From assembly GCF_902497875.1 (NCBI RefSeq), contig NZ_CABVHY010000012.1, positions 62,001 to 126,000 on the forward strand: a stretch of DNA of 64,000 bases. Direction: 5' to 3'. A program made the position numbers and the translations under genes. Below the pieces are notes generated by a model. The model saw nothing but the letters and a program-made list of their open reading frames with translations, was not told the DNA's origin and searched no databases. Every line of letters begins with the position of its first letter. The stretch's first letter is position 1. This DNA comes from Pseudomonas fluorescens. Its GTDB lineage: Bacteria > Pseudomonadota > Gammaproteobacteria > Pseudomonadales > Pseudomonadaceae. This document shows positions 1 to 11,600 of this stretch, piece after piece.

Positions 1-1
1 C

Positions 2-1153
2 CTCGACCAGCAACTCGCCGGTGAACAGGATCAAGGCGTTCATGCCGCCCTGAGCCTGGCCCTGGCCAACCTGCAACTGGTGGACAGCGATCCGGCGGTG
101 CGTCTGGCGGCGGTACGGCTGCTCGGAGAAACCGGAGATCCGCTGGCTCGCACCCGCCTGGAAGGCTTGCTCGAACCCGGCGTTGAAGCCGACGCCACTG
201 TTCGCACCGCCGCCGAAACCAGCCTGGCTCAGGTCAAACGCAAACTGATGGTCGGCGAGATGCTCGGCCAGGCCTTCAGCGGTATGTCCCTGGGTTCGAT
301 TCTACTGCTGGCGGCCCTGGGTCTGGCGATCACCTTCGGCTTGCTCGGCGTGATCAACATGGCCCACGGCGAGATGCTGATGCTCGGTGCCTACGCCACC
401 TATGTGGTGCAGTTGCTACTCCAGCGCTTCGCGCCGCAAGCCATCGAGCTCTATCCGCTGGTGGCGCTGCCAGTGGCGTTTTTTGTCACCGCCGGGATCG
501 GCATGGCGCTGGAGCGCACGGTGATTCGTCACCTCTACGGCCGTCCTTTGGAAACGCTGCTGGCGACCTGGGGCATCAGCCTGATGCTGATCCAGTTGGT
601 GCGTCTGGTGTTTGGTGCGCAGAATGTCGAAGTCGCCAACCCGGCCTGGTTGTCGGGCGGCATTCAAGTGCTGCCCAACCTGGTGCTACCGTACAACCGC
701 ATCGTGATCATCGCGTTCGCCTTGTTTGTCGTGGTGCTGACCTGGTTGTTGCTGAACAAGACCCGCCTCGGCCTGAACGTGCGCGCCGTGACCCAGAACC
801 GCAACATGGCCGCCTGCTGTGGCGTGCCCACGGGACGGGTGGACATGCTCGCCTTCGGCCTCGGCTCGGGCATCGCCGGGCTCGGTGGCGTTGCCTTGAG
901 TCAGGTCGGCAACGTCGGTCCTGACCTGGGCCAGAGCTACATCATCGACTCGTTCCTGGTGGTGGTGCTCGGCGGTGTCGGCCAGTTGGCCGGTAGCGTG
1001 CTGGCAGCCTTCGGCCTGGGCATCGCCAACAAGATCCTCGAACCCCAGATCGGCGCCGTGCTCGGCAAGATCCTGATCCTCGCGCTGATCATTCTGTTTA
1101 TCCAGAAACGCCCGCAAGGACTCTTCGCACTGAAAGGACGGGTGATCGACTGA
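2..1153 (+). CDS. urtB: Urea ABC transporter permease UrtB (5' truncated by window)
   Basis: Inner-membrane permease of the urea ABC importer (UrtABCDE). The open frame runs in from the left edge, so the start is outside the window and about 384 codons are visible. The first part is soluble and alpha-helical, with repeat-like text (LAAVRLLGETGDPLARTRL) as in the long N-terminal region of UrtB; the membrane part follows from about codon 80 with many hydrophobic segments and the branched-chain-amino-acid-permease style GVINMAHGEMLMLGAY. Its stop overlaps the urtC start (TGATG), so the two are translationally coupled. urtA, the binding protein, would lie upstream. The identity is firm from the family and the order urtB-C-D-E next to urease genes. 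Confidence 0.93.
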   Translation, partial: LDQQLAGEQDQGVHAALSLALANLQLVDSDPAVRLAAVRLLGETGDPLARTRLEGLLEPGVEADATVRTAAETSLAQVKRKLMVGEMLGQAFSGMSLGSILLLAALGLAITFGLLGVINMAHGEMLMLGAYATYVVQLLLQRFAPQAIELYPLVALPVAFFVTAGIGMALERTVIRHLYGRPLETLLATWGISLMLIQLVRLVFGAQNVEVANPAWLSGGIQVLPNLVLPYNRIVIIAFALFVVVLTWLLLNKTRLGLNVRAVTQNRNMAACCGVPTGRVDMLAFGLGSGIAGLGGVALSQVGNVGPDLGQSYIIDSFLVVVLGGVGQLAGSVLAAFGLGIANKILEPQIGAVLGKILILALIILFIQKRPQGLFALKGRVID

Positions 1154-2232
1154 TGAACCAGCCCCTGATGCTCACGGCTACGCAAAAAGCCGGAACCAAA
1201 GTCACCCTGATCGTCGGCAGTCTGGTGCTCGCACTGCTGCTGGCCTTGCCGCTGCTATCGCTGTTGGCGGCGGACCATCCGCTGCATGTCTCGGCCTATA
1301 CCCTGACCCTGGTGGGCAAGATTCTCTGCTACGCAATTGTCGCGCTGGCGCTGGATCTGGTCTGGGGTTATGCCGGTTTGCTGTCCCTCGGCCACGGCCT
1401 GTTCTTCGCCCTCGGCGGTTATGCGATGGGCATGTATTTGATGCGCCAGGCCGCGGGCGATGGGTTACCGGCATTCATGACTTTTTTGTCGTGGACTGAA
1501 TTGCCCTGGTATTGGACTGGCACCAGCAGCTTCCTGTGGGCCATGTGCCTGGTGGTGCTGGCGCCGGGTTTGCTCGCGCTGGTGTTCGGCTTCTTCGCCT
1601 TCCGTTCGCGGATCAAGGGCGTGTACTTCTCGATCATGACCCAGGCCCTGACCTTCGCCGGGATGCTGCTGTTCTTTCGCAACGAAACCGGGTTTGGCGG
1701 CAACAACGGCTTCACCAATTTCCGCAGCATTCTCGGTTTCGGTATCACCGAACCGGGCACCCGGGCGGTGCTGTTTGTGGCCACGGTGCTGTTGTTGGTG
1801 GCCAGTCTGTTCATCGGCTGGCGCCTGGCGCAAAGCAAGTTCGGCCGGGTGCTGACGGCCCTGCGTGACGCGGAAAACCGCCTGATGTTCTGCGGCTATG
1901 ATCCGCGCGGTTTCAAGTTGTTTGTCTGGGTGCTGAGTGCCGTGTTGTGTGGCCTGGCAGGTGCGCTGTATGTGCCGCAAGTGGGGATCATCAACCCCAG
2001 CGAAATGTCGCCGACCAACTCCATCGAAGCGGCAGTGTGGGTCGCTCTCGGCGGTCGCGGCACGCTGATCGGGCCACTGCTCGGCGCTGGCGTGGTCAAT
2101 GGCATGAAGAGCTGGTTCACCGTGGCCTTCCCGGAGTACTGGCTGTTCTTCCTCGGCGCGCTGTTTATCGTCGTGACCCTGTACCTGCCTAAAGGTGTGA
2201 TCGGCCTGCTGAAGAAGAGGGGTGAACAATGA
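1153..2232 (+). CDS. urtC: Urea ABC transporter permease UrtC
   Basis: Second membrane permease of the urea importer, 359 residues, LivM-like. It has an N-terminal hydrophobic segment (about residues 18-40), then the typical LDLVWGYAGLLSLGHGLFFALGGYAMG stretch shared by LivM/UrtC proteins (written here only as description), and further membrane segments to the C-terminus. The start codon overlaps the urtB stop by one base and the stop overlaps the urtD start by four bases (ATGA), so it sits in the middle of a tight operon. It should pair with UrtB to form the channel energised by UrtD and UrtE. Confidence 0.95.
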   Translation: MNQPLMLTATQKAGTKVTLIVGSLVLALLLALPLLSLLAADHPLHVSAYTLTLVGKILCYAIVALALDLVWGYAGLLSLGHGLFFALGGYAMGMYLMRQAAGDGLPAFMTFLSWTELPWYWTGTSSFLWAMCLVVLAPGLLALVFGFFAFRSRIKGVYFSIMTQALTFAGMLLFFRNETGFGGNNGFTNFRSILGFGITEPGTRAVLFVATVLLLVASLFIGWRLAQSKFGRVLTALRDAENRLMFCGYDPRGFKLFVWVLSAVLCGLAGALYVPQVGIINPSEMSPTNSIEAAVWVALGGRGTLIGPLLGAGVVNGMKSWFTVAFPEYWLFFLGALFIVVTLYLPKGVIGLLKKRGEQ

Positions 2233-3089
2233 GAATTACACCTACCGCCGAATTCATGCTCGAGCCGATCCTTGAACCGAACAAAGACGCTGGCAGCAGC
2301 CGTGATGCCATTGGCCTTGGCCAGTCTGTTGGCAAGGGCCTGAACACCCGCCACGGCACCATCCTGACCCTGGAAGATATCAGCGTCAGCTTCGATGGTT
2401 TCAAGGCCTTGAACGATTTGAACCTGTACATCGGCGTTGGCGAATTGCGCTGCATCATCGGCCCCAACGGTGCCGGAAAAACCACGCTGATGGATGTGAT
2501 CACCGGCAAGACCCGGCCCAGCCACGGCAAGGCCTGGTTCGGCGAGACCCTGGATTTGACGCACATGAGCGAAGTGCAGATTGCCCAGTCCGGGATCGGT
2601 CGCAAGTTCCAGAAGCCAACGGTGTTCGAAGCCTTGAGCGTGTTCGAGAACCTTGAACTGGCGCAGAAAACCGACAAATCGGTATGGGCCAGCCTGCGGG
2701 CCAAACTCAATGGCGAGCAAAAAGACCGAATTGCCGACGTCCTGGAAACCATTCGCCTGACTACCTCGGTCAATCGCCCGGCGGGTTTGCTGTCCCACGG
2801 TCAGAAGCAGTTCCTGGAGATCGGCATGTTGTTGATGCAAGACCCGCAACTGCTGCTGCTCGATGAACCCGTTGCGGGCATGACTGACGCCGAAACCGAA
2901 TTTACCGCCGAGCTCTTCAAGAGCCTGGCCGGCAAGCACTCGCTGATGGTGGTGGAACACGACATGGGCTTCGTCGGCTCGATCGCCGATCACGTCACGG
3001 TGTTGCACCAGGGCAGTGTGTTGGCCGAGGGATCGCTGGAGCAGGTGCAGGACAATGAGCGGGTGATCGAGGTGTATCTAGGCCGATAA
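2229..3089 (+). CDS. urtD: Urea ABC transporter ATP-binding protein UrtD
   Basis: ATPase subunit of the urea importer, 286 residues. Walker A is GPNGAGKTT (about residues 78-86), the ABC signature region reads LLSHGQKQ (the variant seen in UrtD/LivG proteins), and Walker B is LLLLDEPVAGM. The first ~35 residues before the ABC fold are an extension; an internal ATG at residue 10 is another possible start, but the ATGA overlap with urtC favours the one given. It is followed by a REP pair before urtE, so urtE is separated by about 160 bases rather than coupled. Confidence 0.94.
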   Translation: MRITPTAEFMLEPILEPNKDAGSSRDAIGLGQSVGKGLNTRHGTILTLEDISVSFDGFKALNDLNLYIGVGELRCIIGPNGAGKTTLMDVITGKTRPSHGKAWFGETLDLTHMSEVQIAQSGIGRKFQKPTVFEALSVFENLELAQKTDKSVWASLRAKLNGEQKDRIADVLETIRLTTSVNRPAGLLSHGQKQFLEIGMLLMQDPQLLLLDEPVAGMTDAETEFTAELFKSLAGKHSLMVVEHDMGFVGSIADHVTVLHQGSVLAEGSLEQVQDNERVIEVYLGR

Positions 3090-3100
3090 CCAACCTCTCC

Positions 3101-3213
3101 TGTAGGAGCTGTCGAGCGCAGCGAGGCTGCGATCTTTTGATCTCCCCATATCACTCCTCAGCAAGATCAAAAGATCAAAAGATCAAAAGATCGCAGCCTG
3201 CGGCAGCTCCTAC
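3101..3213. repeat. REP pair, 'GGAGCTGC...GCAGCTCC' family
   Basis: Two inverted copies of a Pseudomonas REP palindrome face each other: GTAGGAGCTGTCGAGCG on the left and CGGCAGCTCCTAC on the right. Between them is a run of four GATCAAAA units. It lies inside the urt operon between urtD and urtE and can fold as one long hairpin, so it may attenuate or stabilise the mRNA. The same family recurs at 4833, 26213, 35991, 39396 and 51816. Confidence 0.85.
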
Positions 3214-3249
3214 GAGAGCGGGTCCGCGTGAACCATAAGGGATTCGAAC

Positions 3250-3948
3250 ATGCTTCAAGTCGAAAAATTGCACCAGTACTACGGCGGTAGCCACATCCTG
3301 CGGGGCCTGACGTTTAACGTGAAGGTCGGTGAAGTCACTTGCCTGCTCGGGCGTAACGGCGTCGGTAAAACCACTTTGCTCAAGTGCCTGATGGGTTTGC
3401 TGCCGGCCAAAGAAGGCGCGGTGAACTGGGAAGGCAAACCGATCACCACGTTCAAGCCGCACCAACGGGTGCATGCCGGGATCGCTTACGTGCCACAAGG
3501 CCGGGAGATCTTCGGCCGGCTGACAGTGGAAGAGAATTTGCTGATGGGCCTCTCGCGTTTCCCGGGTGCCGAAGCCAAAGAGGTTCCGGCCTTTATCTAC
3601 GAGTTGTTCCCGGTGCTGCTGGAAATGAAGCAACGTCGCGGCGGCGATTTGTCCGGCGGCCAGCAGCAGCAATTGGCCATCGGCCGTGCGCTGGCCAGCC
3701 GCCCTCGCCTGCTGATTCTCGATGAGCCCACCGAAGGCATTCAGCCGTCGGTGATCAAGGAGATCGGGGCGGTGATCAAGAAGCTTGCAGCACGCGGTGA
3801 CATGGCGATTTTGCTGGTGGAGCAGTTTTACGATTTCGCCGCGGAATTGGCCAATCAGTACCTGGTAATGTCCCGGGGCGAGATCGTCCAGCAAGGTCGA
3901 GGTGAAAACATGGAGGTTGAAGGTGTACGCGCACTGGTTACGATTTAA
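3250..3948 (+). CDS. urtE: Urea ABC transporter ATP-binding protein UrtE
   Basis: Second ATPase of the urea importer, 232 residues, LivF-like. Walker A is GRNGVGKTT (about residues 36-44), the signature is LSGGQQQQ and Walker B is LLILDEPTEGIQPS. No domain is missing and the length is normal for UrtE. The start is preceded by AAGGGATTCGAAC, an acceptable ribosome binding region. It is followed 30 bases later by ureD, so import and hydrolysis of urea are probably co-expressed. Confidence 0.95.
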   Translation: MLQVEKLHQYYGGSHILRGLTFNVKVGEVTCLLGRNGVGKTTLLKCLMGLLPAKEGAVNWEGKPITTFKPHQRVHAGIAYVPQGREIFGRLTVEENLLMGLSRFPGAEAKEVPAFIYELFPVLLEMKQRRGGDLSGGQQQQLAIGRALASRPRLLILDEPTEGIQPSVIKEIGAVIKKLAARGDMAILLVEQFYDFAAELANQYLVMSRGEIVQQGRGENMEVEGVRALVTI

Positions 3949-3978
3949 TCTGTAATGTCCTGACGATAACTGGAAATC

Positions 3979-4818
3979 ATGAATCTTCCTGCCCATACCG
4001 CACTGTTCACCCCCAGCTGGCACGCCGAGCTGGAACTCGGCTACGCCCGCTTCGGCGACAGTACGCGCCCGGTCCAGCGCCGGCACAAAGGTCCGCTGCG
4101 CGTGCAGAAGCACTTGTATGCCGAAGGGCCTGAAGTCTGCCAACACATCATCGTTCACCCGCCGGGCGGGATTGCCGGCGGCGACCGACTGGACATCAGC
4201 GCCCATGTCGGTACCGATGCCTGGGCGCAATTGACCAGCCCAGGAGCGGCCAAGTGGTATCGCGCTGCCGGCCCGGCCTATCAGAAGTTGGACTTGCACG
4301 TTGCAGCTGGTGCGACGCTCGAATGGCTGCCGCAGGAAACCATCATCTTCAGCGCCGCCCAGGCCGAACTCAGCACGACAATCGAACTTGAAGGCGACGC
4401 CCGGTTGTTCTACTGGGATGTGGTGGCGCTGGGTCGCCCGGCCAGCGGCGAGCGCTTTGAGCTGGGACATTTCCAGGCGCAACTGGATATCCGCCGCGAC
4501 GGGCAGTTGCTCTGGCATGAACGCCAGCGCATTGTCGGTAACGATGGTTTACTCGACTCGCCGATCGGCCTCGACGGGCAACCGGTGTTTGCGACTTTGC
4601 TGGTAACCGGTGAAATTGATAGCGAATTGCTGGAAGTCTGCCGCTCGTTGCCCAATCCGGTGCGCGGTGATTTGACGCAACTGCCGGGGTTGTTGGTGGC
4701 TCGTTGTCTGGCGAGTGAAGCCTTGCAGGCACGGGGCTGGCTGATCGATTTGTGGCGGTTGCTGCGGCCGGTTCTACTCGAGCGCGAAGCCGTGCTGCCC
4801 AGAATATGGAGCACCTGA
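3979..4818 (+). CDS. ureD: Urease accessory protein UreD
   Basis: Accessory protein that binds the urease apoprotein and, with UreF and UreG, helps load nickel; cytoplasmic. It is 279 residues, the usual size, with the UreD-typical stretch [15 protein letters not shown] (about residues 55-69) and [11 protein letters not shown] just after. It lies directly after urtE and before ureA, as in other Pseudomonas urease clusters. ureE, ureF and ureG are not found in this window and must be elsewhere if the enzyme is active. Confidence 0.95.
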   Translation: MNLPAHTALFTPSWHAELELGYARFGDSTRPVQRRHKGPLRVQKHLYAEGPEVCQHIIVHPPGGIAGGDRLDISAHVGTDAWAQLTSPGAAKWYRAAGPAYQKLDLHVAAGATLEWLPQETIIFSAAQAELSTTIELEGDARLFYWDVVALGRPASGERFELGHFQAQLDIRRDGQLLWHERQRIVGNDGLLDSPIGLDGQPVFATLLVTGEIDSELLEVCRSLPNPVRGDLTQLPGLLVARCLASEALQARGWLIDLWRLLRPVLLEREAVLPRIWST

Positions 4819-4832
4819 ACATCGCCATCCCC

Positions 4833-4921
4833 TGTAGGAGCTGCCGCAGGCTGGGATCTTTTGATCTTCCTGAGGCGCGACATCCAAAGATCAAAAGATC
4901 CCAGCCTTCGGCAGCTCCTAC
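4833..4921. repeat. REP pair between ureD and ureA
   Basis: Inverted pair of the GTAGGAGCTGCCGCAGGCTG family: left arm ends in GGGATCTTTTGATC and right arm starts GATCAAAAGATCCC and ends CAGCTCCTAC. The two arms are nearly perfect complements across a short centre, so the transcript would form a long hairpin between ureD and ureA. Confidence 0.85.
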
Positions 4922-4958
4922 GGATAGCGTATTCAACACAATTTGAAATGGACCCAAA

Positions 4959-5261
4959 ATGGATCTGACCCCACGCGAAAAAGACAAGCTGCTGATCTTC
5001 ACCGCAGGCCTGGTGGCCGAGCGGCGGCTGGCCCGCGGCGTAAAGCTCAACTACCCGGAAGCCATGGCCTATATCTCTGCGGCGCTGCTCGAAGGTGCCC
5101 GTGACGGCCGGACCGTGGCCGAGCTGATGCATTACGGCACCACCCTGCTCAGCCGCGAACAGGTGATGGAGGGCATCGCGCAAATGATCCCGGAAATCCA
5201 GGTCGAGGCGACCTTCCCCGACGGCACCAAACTGGTCACCGTCCACCAACCCATCGCTTGA
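4959..5261 (+). CDS. ureA: Urease subunit gamma
   Basis: Gamma subunit of urease, 100 residues, the full normal length. It begins [14 protein letters not shown] and contains the conserved [11 protein letters not shown] segment typical of UreA. With UreB and UreC it forms the (abg)3 enzyme that splits urea to ammonia and carbamate. The gene is 10 bases upstream of the first GNAT gene, so ureA, the two acetyltransferases and ureB form one close run. Confidence 0.97.
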   Translation: MDLTPREKDKLLIFTAGLVAERRLARGVKLNYPEAMAYISAALLEGARDGRTVAELMHYGTTLLSREQVMEGIAQMIPEIQVEATFPDGTKLVTVHQPIA

Positions 5262-5270
5262 GGGCCGCGC

Positions 5271-5804
5271 ATGACTTACACCATTCGTGACGCCGAGGAT
5301 GCCGACCTGCCGGCGATCCGCGACATCTACAACGATGCCGTGCGGAGCACCACGGCGATCTGGAACGAACAAGCCGTCGACCTCGGCAACCGTCAGGCCT
5401 GGTTCAGCGCCCGGCAATCCCAGGGTTATCCGATTCTGGTAATTGTCGACGGCGACAACAGCGTACTGGGCTACGCTTCGTTTGGTGACTGGCGGCCTTT
5501 TGATGGCTTCCGCCACACCGTCGAGCATTCGGTTTACGTGCGCAGCGACCAACGGGGTAACGGTCTCGGCCCACGGCTGATGGAAGCGCTGATCGAGCGC
5601 GCCAAAGGCTGCGGCAAACACGTGATGGTCGCAGCCATCGAGAGCGGCAACACCGCCTCGATTCGCCTGCACCAACGAGCCGGTTTCACCATCACCGGTC
5701 AGATGCCCCAAGTGGGCACCAAGTTCGGCCGCTGGCTCGACCTGACCTTTATGCAGCTGACCCTCAACCCAGGCGCGGAGCCCCCAGGCGCCAACCAGGA
5801 GTAA
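5271..5804 (+). CDS. GNAT N-acetyltransferase, phosphinothricin-acetyltransferase-like
   Basis: Predicted acetyl-CoA-dependent N-acetyltransferase of 177 residues. The start MTYTIRDAEDADLPAIRDIYN is typical of the Pat/YncA branch that acetylates phosphinothricin, methionine sulfone or similar amino acid analogues; the acetyl-CoA loop is QRGNGLGPRLM (about residues 97-107). It sits between ureA and ureB with gaps of 10 and 6 bases to its neighbours. A GNAT gene at this place is usual in Pseudomonas urease operons, but its substrate is not established by the sequence; a link to nitrogen metabolism is only inferred. Confidence 0.85.
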   Translation: MTYTIRDAEDADLPAIRDIYNDAVRSTTAIWNEQAVDLGNRQAWFSARQSQGYPILVIVDGDNSVLGYASFGDWRPFDGFRHTVEHSVYVRSDQRGNGLGPRLMEALIERAKGCGKHVMVAAIESGNTASIRLHQRAGFTITGQMPQVGTKFGRWLDLTFMQLTLNPGAEPPGANQE

Positions 5805-6649
<845 letters not shown>

Positions 6650-6659
6650 AATCGGTCCC

Positions 6660-6791
6660 TGTGGCGAGGGGGCTTGCCCCCGTTCGGCCGCGAAGCGGTC
6701 GTAGAACCTGTGACCGCGATTTGCCAGATAGAACGCACTAGCCGAATTGCGAGTGCTGCGCATTCGAACGGGGGCAAGCCCCCTCGCCACA
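6660..6791. repeat. REP pair, 'GTGGCGAGGGGGC' family, between ureB and ureC
   Basis: Left arm GTGGCGAGGGGGCTTGCCCC, right arm its inverse GGGGCAAGCCCCCTCGCCAC, with GCGAAGCGGTCGTAG inside. This is a second REP family, repeated at 23104, 33642, 41706 and 61538. It falls within the structural urease genes and its right arm ends only about 34 bases before the ureC start. Confidence 0.87.
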
Positions 6792-6824
6792 GTCTCAAAC
6801 CCAATTGAATCCCAAGGCAAGCGC

Positions 6825-8525
6825 ATGAAAATTTCAAGACAAGCCTACGCCGACATGTTCGGCCCCACCGTCGGTGACAAGGTCCGCCTGGCCGACACCG
6901 AACTGTGGATCGAAGTGGAAAAAGACTTCACCACCTACGGCGAAGAAGTGAAATTCGGCGGTGGAAAAGTGATCCGCGACGGCATGGGTCAAAGCCAGTT
7001 GCTCGCCGCCGAGGTGGTCGACACCCTGATCACCAACGCACTGATTATCGACCACTGGGGTATCGTCAAGGCCGACGTCGGCCTCAAGGACGGCCGCATC
7101 GCCGGCATCGGCAAGGCCGGCAATCCGGACATCCAGCCCGACGTGACCATCGCCGTCGGCGCCAGTACCGAAGTCATCGCCGGTGAAGGCATGATCCTCA
7201 CCGCTGGCGGCATCGACACCCATATCCACTTCATCTGCCCGCAGCAGATCGAAGAAGCGCTGATGAGCGGCGTCACCACCATGATCGGTGGCGGCACCGG
7301 ACCGGCCACCGGCACCAATGCCACCACCTGCACCTCCGGCCCCTGGCATCTGGCGCGCATGCTGCAGGCCGCCGATGCATTTCCGATGAATATCGGTTTT
7401 ACCGGCAAGGGCAACGCCAGTCTGCCGGAGCCGCTGATCGAACAGGTCAAGGCCGGTGCCATCGGTCTCAAGCTGCACGAAGACTGGGGCACCACCCCGG
7501 CAGCCATCGACAACTGCCTGAGCGTTGCCGACCAGTACGATGTACAGGTGGCGATTCATACCGACACCCTGAATGAATCCGGCTTCGTCGAAACCACCCT
7601 CGCCGCGTTCAAGGGCCGCACCATCCACACCTACCACACCGAAGGCGCGGGTGGCGGGCACGCCCCGGACATTATCAAGGCCTGCGGTTTCCCTTATGTG
7701 CTGCCGAGCTCGACCAACCCGACCCGGCCGTTCACCCGCAACACCATCGACGAACACCTCGACATGCTGATGGTCTGTCATCACCTTGATCCGAGCATCG
7801 CCGAGGACGTGGCTTTCGCCGAAAGCCGTATCCGCCGTGAGACGATTGCCGCCGAAGACATCCTCCACGACCTCGGTGCATTTTCGATGATCAGCTCCGA
7901 CAGCCAGGCCATGGGCCGCGTCGGTGAAGTCATCACCCGCACCTGGCAGACCGCCGACAAGATGAAAAAGCAGCGCGGCCCGTTGCCGGGTGATGGTGAA
8001 GGCAACGACAACTTTCGCGCCAAACGCTACATCGCCAAGTACACCATCAACCCGGCAATCACCCACGGCATCAGCCATGAAGTGGGCTCGATCGAAGTCG
8101 GTAAATGGGCCGACCTGGTGCTCTGGCGCCCGGCGTTCTTTGGCGTCAAACCGACCCTGATCCTCAAGGGCGGGGCGATTGCCGCCAGCCTGATGGGCGA
8201 CGCCAACGCCTCGATCCCGACCCCGCAGCCGGTGCACTACCGACCGATGTTTGCCAGTTATGGTGGCTCGCTGCATGCCACTAGCATGACCTTTATCAGC
8301 CAGGCAGCACAGGACGCCGGGATTCCCGAGTCATTGGGCTTGAAGAAGAAAATCGCCGTGGTCAAAGGTTGCCGCAAGGTGCAGAAAACCGATCTGATCC
8401 ACAACGACTACTTGCCGAATATCGAGGTCGATCCGCAAACTTATCAGGTCAAGGCTGACGGCGTATTGCTGTGGTGTGAGCCGGCTGAAGTACTGCCGAT
8501 GGCGCAGCGGTATTTCTTGTTTTAA
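6825..8525 (+). CDS. ureC: Urease subunit alpha
   Basis: Catalytic subunit of urease, 566 residues. The nickel-site features are visible: HIHFICPQ (first two metal histidines), GLKLHEDWG with the lysine that is carbamylated in this family (about residue 217), [22 protein letters not shown], and the flap histidines in MVCHHLDP, then [12 protein letters not shown] with the metal aspartate. The ATG at 6825 was chosen because everything before it in frame is REP sequence; [25 protein letters not shown] is the standard UreC N-terminus. A strong terminator follows. Confidence 0.97.
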   Translation: MKISRQAYADMFGPTVGDKVRLADTELWIEVEKDFTTYGEEVKFGGGKVIRDGMGQSQLLAAEVVDTLITNALIIDHWGIVKADVGLKDGRIAGIGKAGNPDIQPDVTIAVGASTEVIAGEGMILTAGGIDTHIHFICPQQIEEALMSGVTTMIGGGTGPATGTNATTCTSGPWHLARMLQAADAFPMNIGFTGKGNASLPEPLIEQVKAGAIGLKLHEDWGTTPAAIDNCLSVADQYDVQVAIHTDTLNESGFVETTLAAFKGRTIHTYHTEGAGGGHAPDIIKACGFPYVLPSSTNPTRPFTRNTIDEHLDMLMVCHHLDPSIAEDVAFAESRIRRETIAAEDILHDLGAFSMISSDSQAMGRVGEVITRTWQTADKMKKQRGPLPGDGEGNDNFRAKRYIAKYTINPAITHGISHEVGSIEVGKWADLVLWRPAFFGVKPTLILKGGAIAASLMGDANASIPTPQPVHYRPMFASYGGSLHATSMTFISQAAQDAGIPESLGLKKKIAVVKGCRKVQKTDLIHNDYLPNIEVDPQTYQVKADGVLLWCEPAEVLPMAQRYFLF

Positions 8526-8542
8526 AGGAATGGACGCAGATA

Positions 8543-8580
8543 AAAAAACCCCGAAGCAGTCAACTGCATTCGGGGTTTTA
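8543..8580. terminator. Bidirectional terminator between ureC and the NEL toxin
   Basis: AAAACCCCGAA - GCAG - loop - CTGC - TTCGGGGTTTT: a GC-rich stem flanked by A and T runs on both sides, placed between two convergent genes, so it can end transcription from either side. Confidence 0.9.
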
Positions 8581-8619
8581 TCCTTGCAAGCTCGAAGTTT
8601 CAATCAAAAGAGCCAGCCG

Positions 8620-11600
8620 TCATGCGCCTCCAGCACCCTCCAGGTCGAGTATTTCCTGGGGGGTCAACAATCGAATGCCACTTTGCGTGAGCGTGTTGTA
8701 CTTCGCCAGCAACTCATTACTCCTGCGCTCATATTCGGCGGTCGAAACCGTGTCCGCGATCGCGTCCAGTTGCTCCTGTTCCGTATAAATAACCTCATAG
8801 GCCGCCTCGAATTTTGCAGGGTATTTGGCTCTCAAATACTCACCCCAGAAGCCACGCTGGATGATCGACTCAAACTCCGCAGGCGAGTTTTCCAGGCTTT
8901 TTACATGGGCTTCGGCTGCATCAAGCTGCCCCTGACTCACATAGTTAGTCCCTGTGTAATCCGCTTGTTTGGGCTGCCCCGGAAGCTCAAGTTTTTCCCT
9001 CAATCCCACCCGATAAGAAAGGCGCACCTCGATTTGGTCCATCATCAACAGCTGGCTACCCTTTTGTCTCACGCTTAACCCGGACTGAATGATGCTGGCA
9101 ATGCGCGTCTTGATGTCTTGCAGCGCCAGCTTCTCAACTTCATCCAGACGAAACAGGCCTTTTGCAAGCCTGATCAGCTCGACCCCGGAGCTGTGGTTGC
9201 TGGCCAGTGTTTCGGCGTTATCAATCAGCACCTGAACTTCCAGCTCACTGAACACCAGAGCCGCACGATCGCTGCACGTCTCGTCACCCGCCAACTCGAA
9301 CAACCTGGCGCGCAACTCCTCGGATCTCGCGGCCGCATCCAAAACCGTCCATACCCGCGCCTTAAGATCGGAGTAAGCCTTTTTATACTCGGCGGTGCTG
9401 CTCATCTTCTCTAATAACCTGAAGAAAGCCTCACTCACACTGACTCTCTGACCAGTCTCTCCGCCAAGGGCCTCTCGCCCCAGAGCTTCACTGTCCAGAA
9501 GCTGCCATTGCTCTATCCTCGCACCGCGTTCATCGGCGGGCAGGTCTTTTAGCCATCGCTCCATTCTTTGCGCAGAAGGCGCCAGACGAGCTTCGCCCCT
9601 GGCAACCCCTGGCCCTTGCGGCGCATCAGGAATCGGGCCTTCAGTCATCGGTTGATCAAGAAAGACTCTGACCAGAACGTCAGCATAATTCTGCATCCCT
9701 TCGGCCGAGAGTGGATTCCCATTGAGCTCAGTGATCCGCATGACCTTGTTCGTCGCGCTCACATGCTCTGAGGGTGGGGTCACTATGACCTCGGGAACCG
9801 TTGTTAACCGGTTATCACGCAAATCAACCAGCTTCAGTGCCGCCTGGTCGCGAAGTCCTATCGGCCATTGATCGATGCCAGTGCCTTGTAAACGGACCTC
9901 ACGCAAGTTAATCATCTGACTGAAGTCGGGAAGGCGCGACACAGGGTTGTGGTTCAGCGACAGTTTCTGGAGGCGCCTCATTCCCGCCAGGCTCTGAGCC
10001 GCTTGCGGGGTCAACTCAATGAGATTTCTGGAAAGATCCAGAATCTGGAGCTCTGTCATCTCCCCTATCTTCATCGGAAAGTCAGTCAACCGATTATCTT
10101 CCAGCTTTAGGTGACTCAGTTTTTTGAAGGCCCCCAGGAAATCATTCGGGGCCTCAAGCTCCATGCCGCGCATCTCCAGAAAGCGTACATGGTTGAAAGA
10201 GGCGCTGAGTCGCGGAAGCTCCCCGACGGGCCTTGAGTTCAGGCGAAGCCGATACCCTACTTCATTGCCCCGTGCGCCGATTTCCGGCCCCCCTCGTCTT
10301 TGCCAGCAGTTGCGGATCAACGCAGCAACAGCCTTTTTGTCATACTCATCAACGGGTACGGTGCTGCCATCCTCCAATAGCCGCTCGGAAGGTATCGACT
10401 TCCATGTCTCCAGCTCGCTTTCCAAGGTGACAAGCTCGGCTTCAAGAGTGCTCAAGTAGAACTCACGCCGAGGCTCTAGCGCCCCTAAAAATGCGTCGAC
10501 TTGTTCCGCTGTGAGATCAGGATACAGTTGCAGTGCCCTGTTCTGATCCTTTGCTGAAAATCGACTCGCGCCTTGCCCGCGTCCACTCAATGGATATCCC
10601 GGACGACCACCTGAGACGCGACTCGGCGCTTTGAAAAAGGGCTTGATCGGCTGCATGTTCAGAAGCGAGCGCAATGCTGGGCGTGAGACTGCGTGCGTTC
10701 CAATCAACGTTTTCAACTCTGGCCCCTGGCTCACATGGGGCAGCCCCAATGCATTGCGGTGAGCATCCGGCAAGGCATGCTGTAGAGCTGCATAGAGATC
10801 GTCAGCCCCGTGCAGGTGACCATCCTGTTGGTCACGCGGCTCATATAGCCCGTCTTTATTTCGCACCAGGACTTTACGGCTTGCGGCGTCCGCGTGGCCA
10901 ACACTGGCGCGTACTTTTCCGTTGAATGAGCCGTCGCGAACCTCAATCCGTAAACCATTCGACCAACCTGGCAGTTTTTCAAGCGTGTTGAGGACCAGGT
11001 TCTCGGTATCCGCGCTCATCAGCGCGTCCAGATAAAGCCCCTCGTACGCTCGTGACAGACGCACCTCGCGCTGGACCCAGCGCAATGCTTCCGCCAGGCG
11101 TAGCGGGATGGGTTTGGTCTGTTTCTTGTCAGCGAAGTCCCATTTGCTCATGTGTTGTCGGTCCGTGCTGGAAGCCTCCTCCAGCAGGTTTTCGATAACG
11201 CGCGTGGGCACATTGGAAAACCGCCCTTTGATCAGGTTTACCCGGGGATCGTTGCTCGCGGTCTTACTGGCATAGTGATCATTGAACAGCTGCGCTTTAT
11301 GGGTCTCGGCGGTTTTGGCAATATTCTCGCGCAGGGCGGTTACGCGTTTCTCCAGAGGTTGGCGTGGGGTTCCAGGTTTCCAATCGAGTAAGGTATTGGT
11401 CTCACTATCAGTGAGGCTTTCCATGACCGTACCCAGCAACTTCCCACCCTGTATTTGTGCATTATGTACCTGCACCACCCGGGGGTCGCTCTGCGCGGTA
11501 TTTGGCTGGGAGTATTCCCAAACCGTGTTCGCTTGTGCATCGATTACCCTTATCGACACTGCGTCGGGCCACCTGGAGTAGCCTGTCATTACGTGCAGTT

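Noticed and set aside
6834..8276. 480-codon minus-strand frame opposite ureC
   Set aside because: Shadow of the highly conserved ureC gene.
11282..11581. Short plus-strand frames inside the toxin gene
   Set aside because: They have no ribosome binding sites or family likeness and lie opposite continuous toxin coding sequence.
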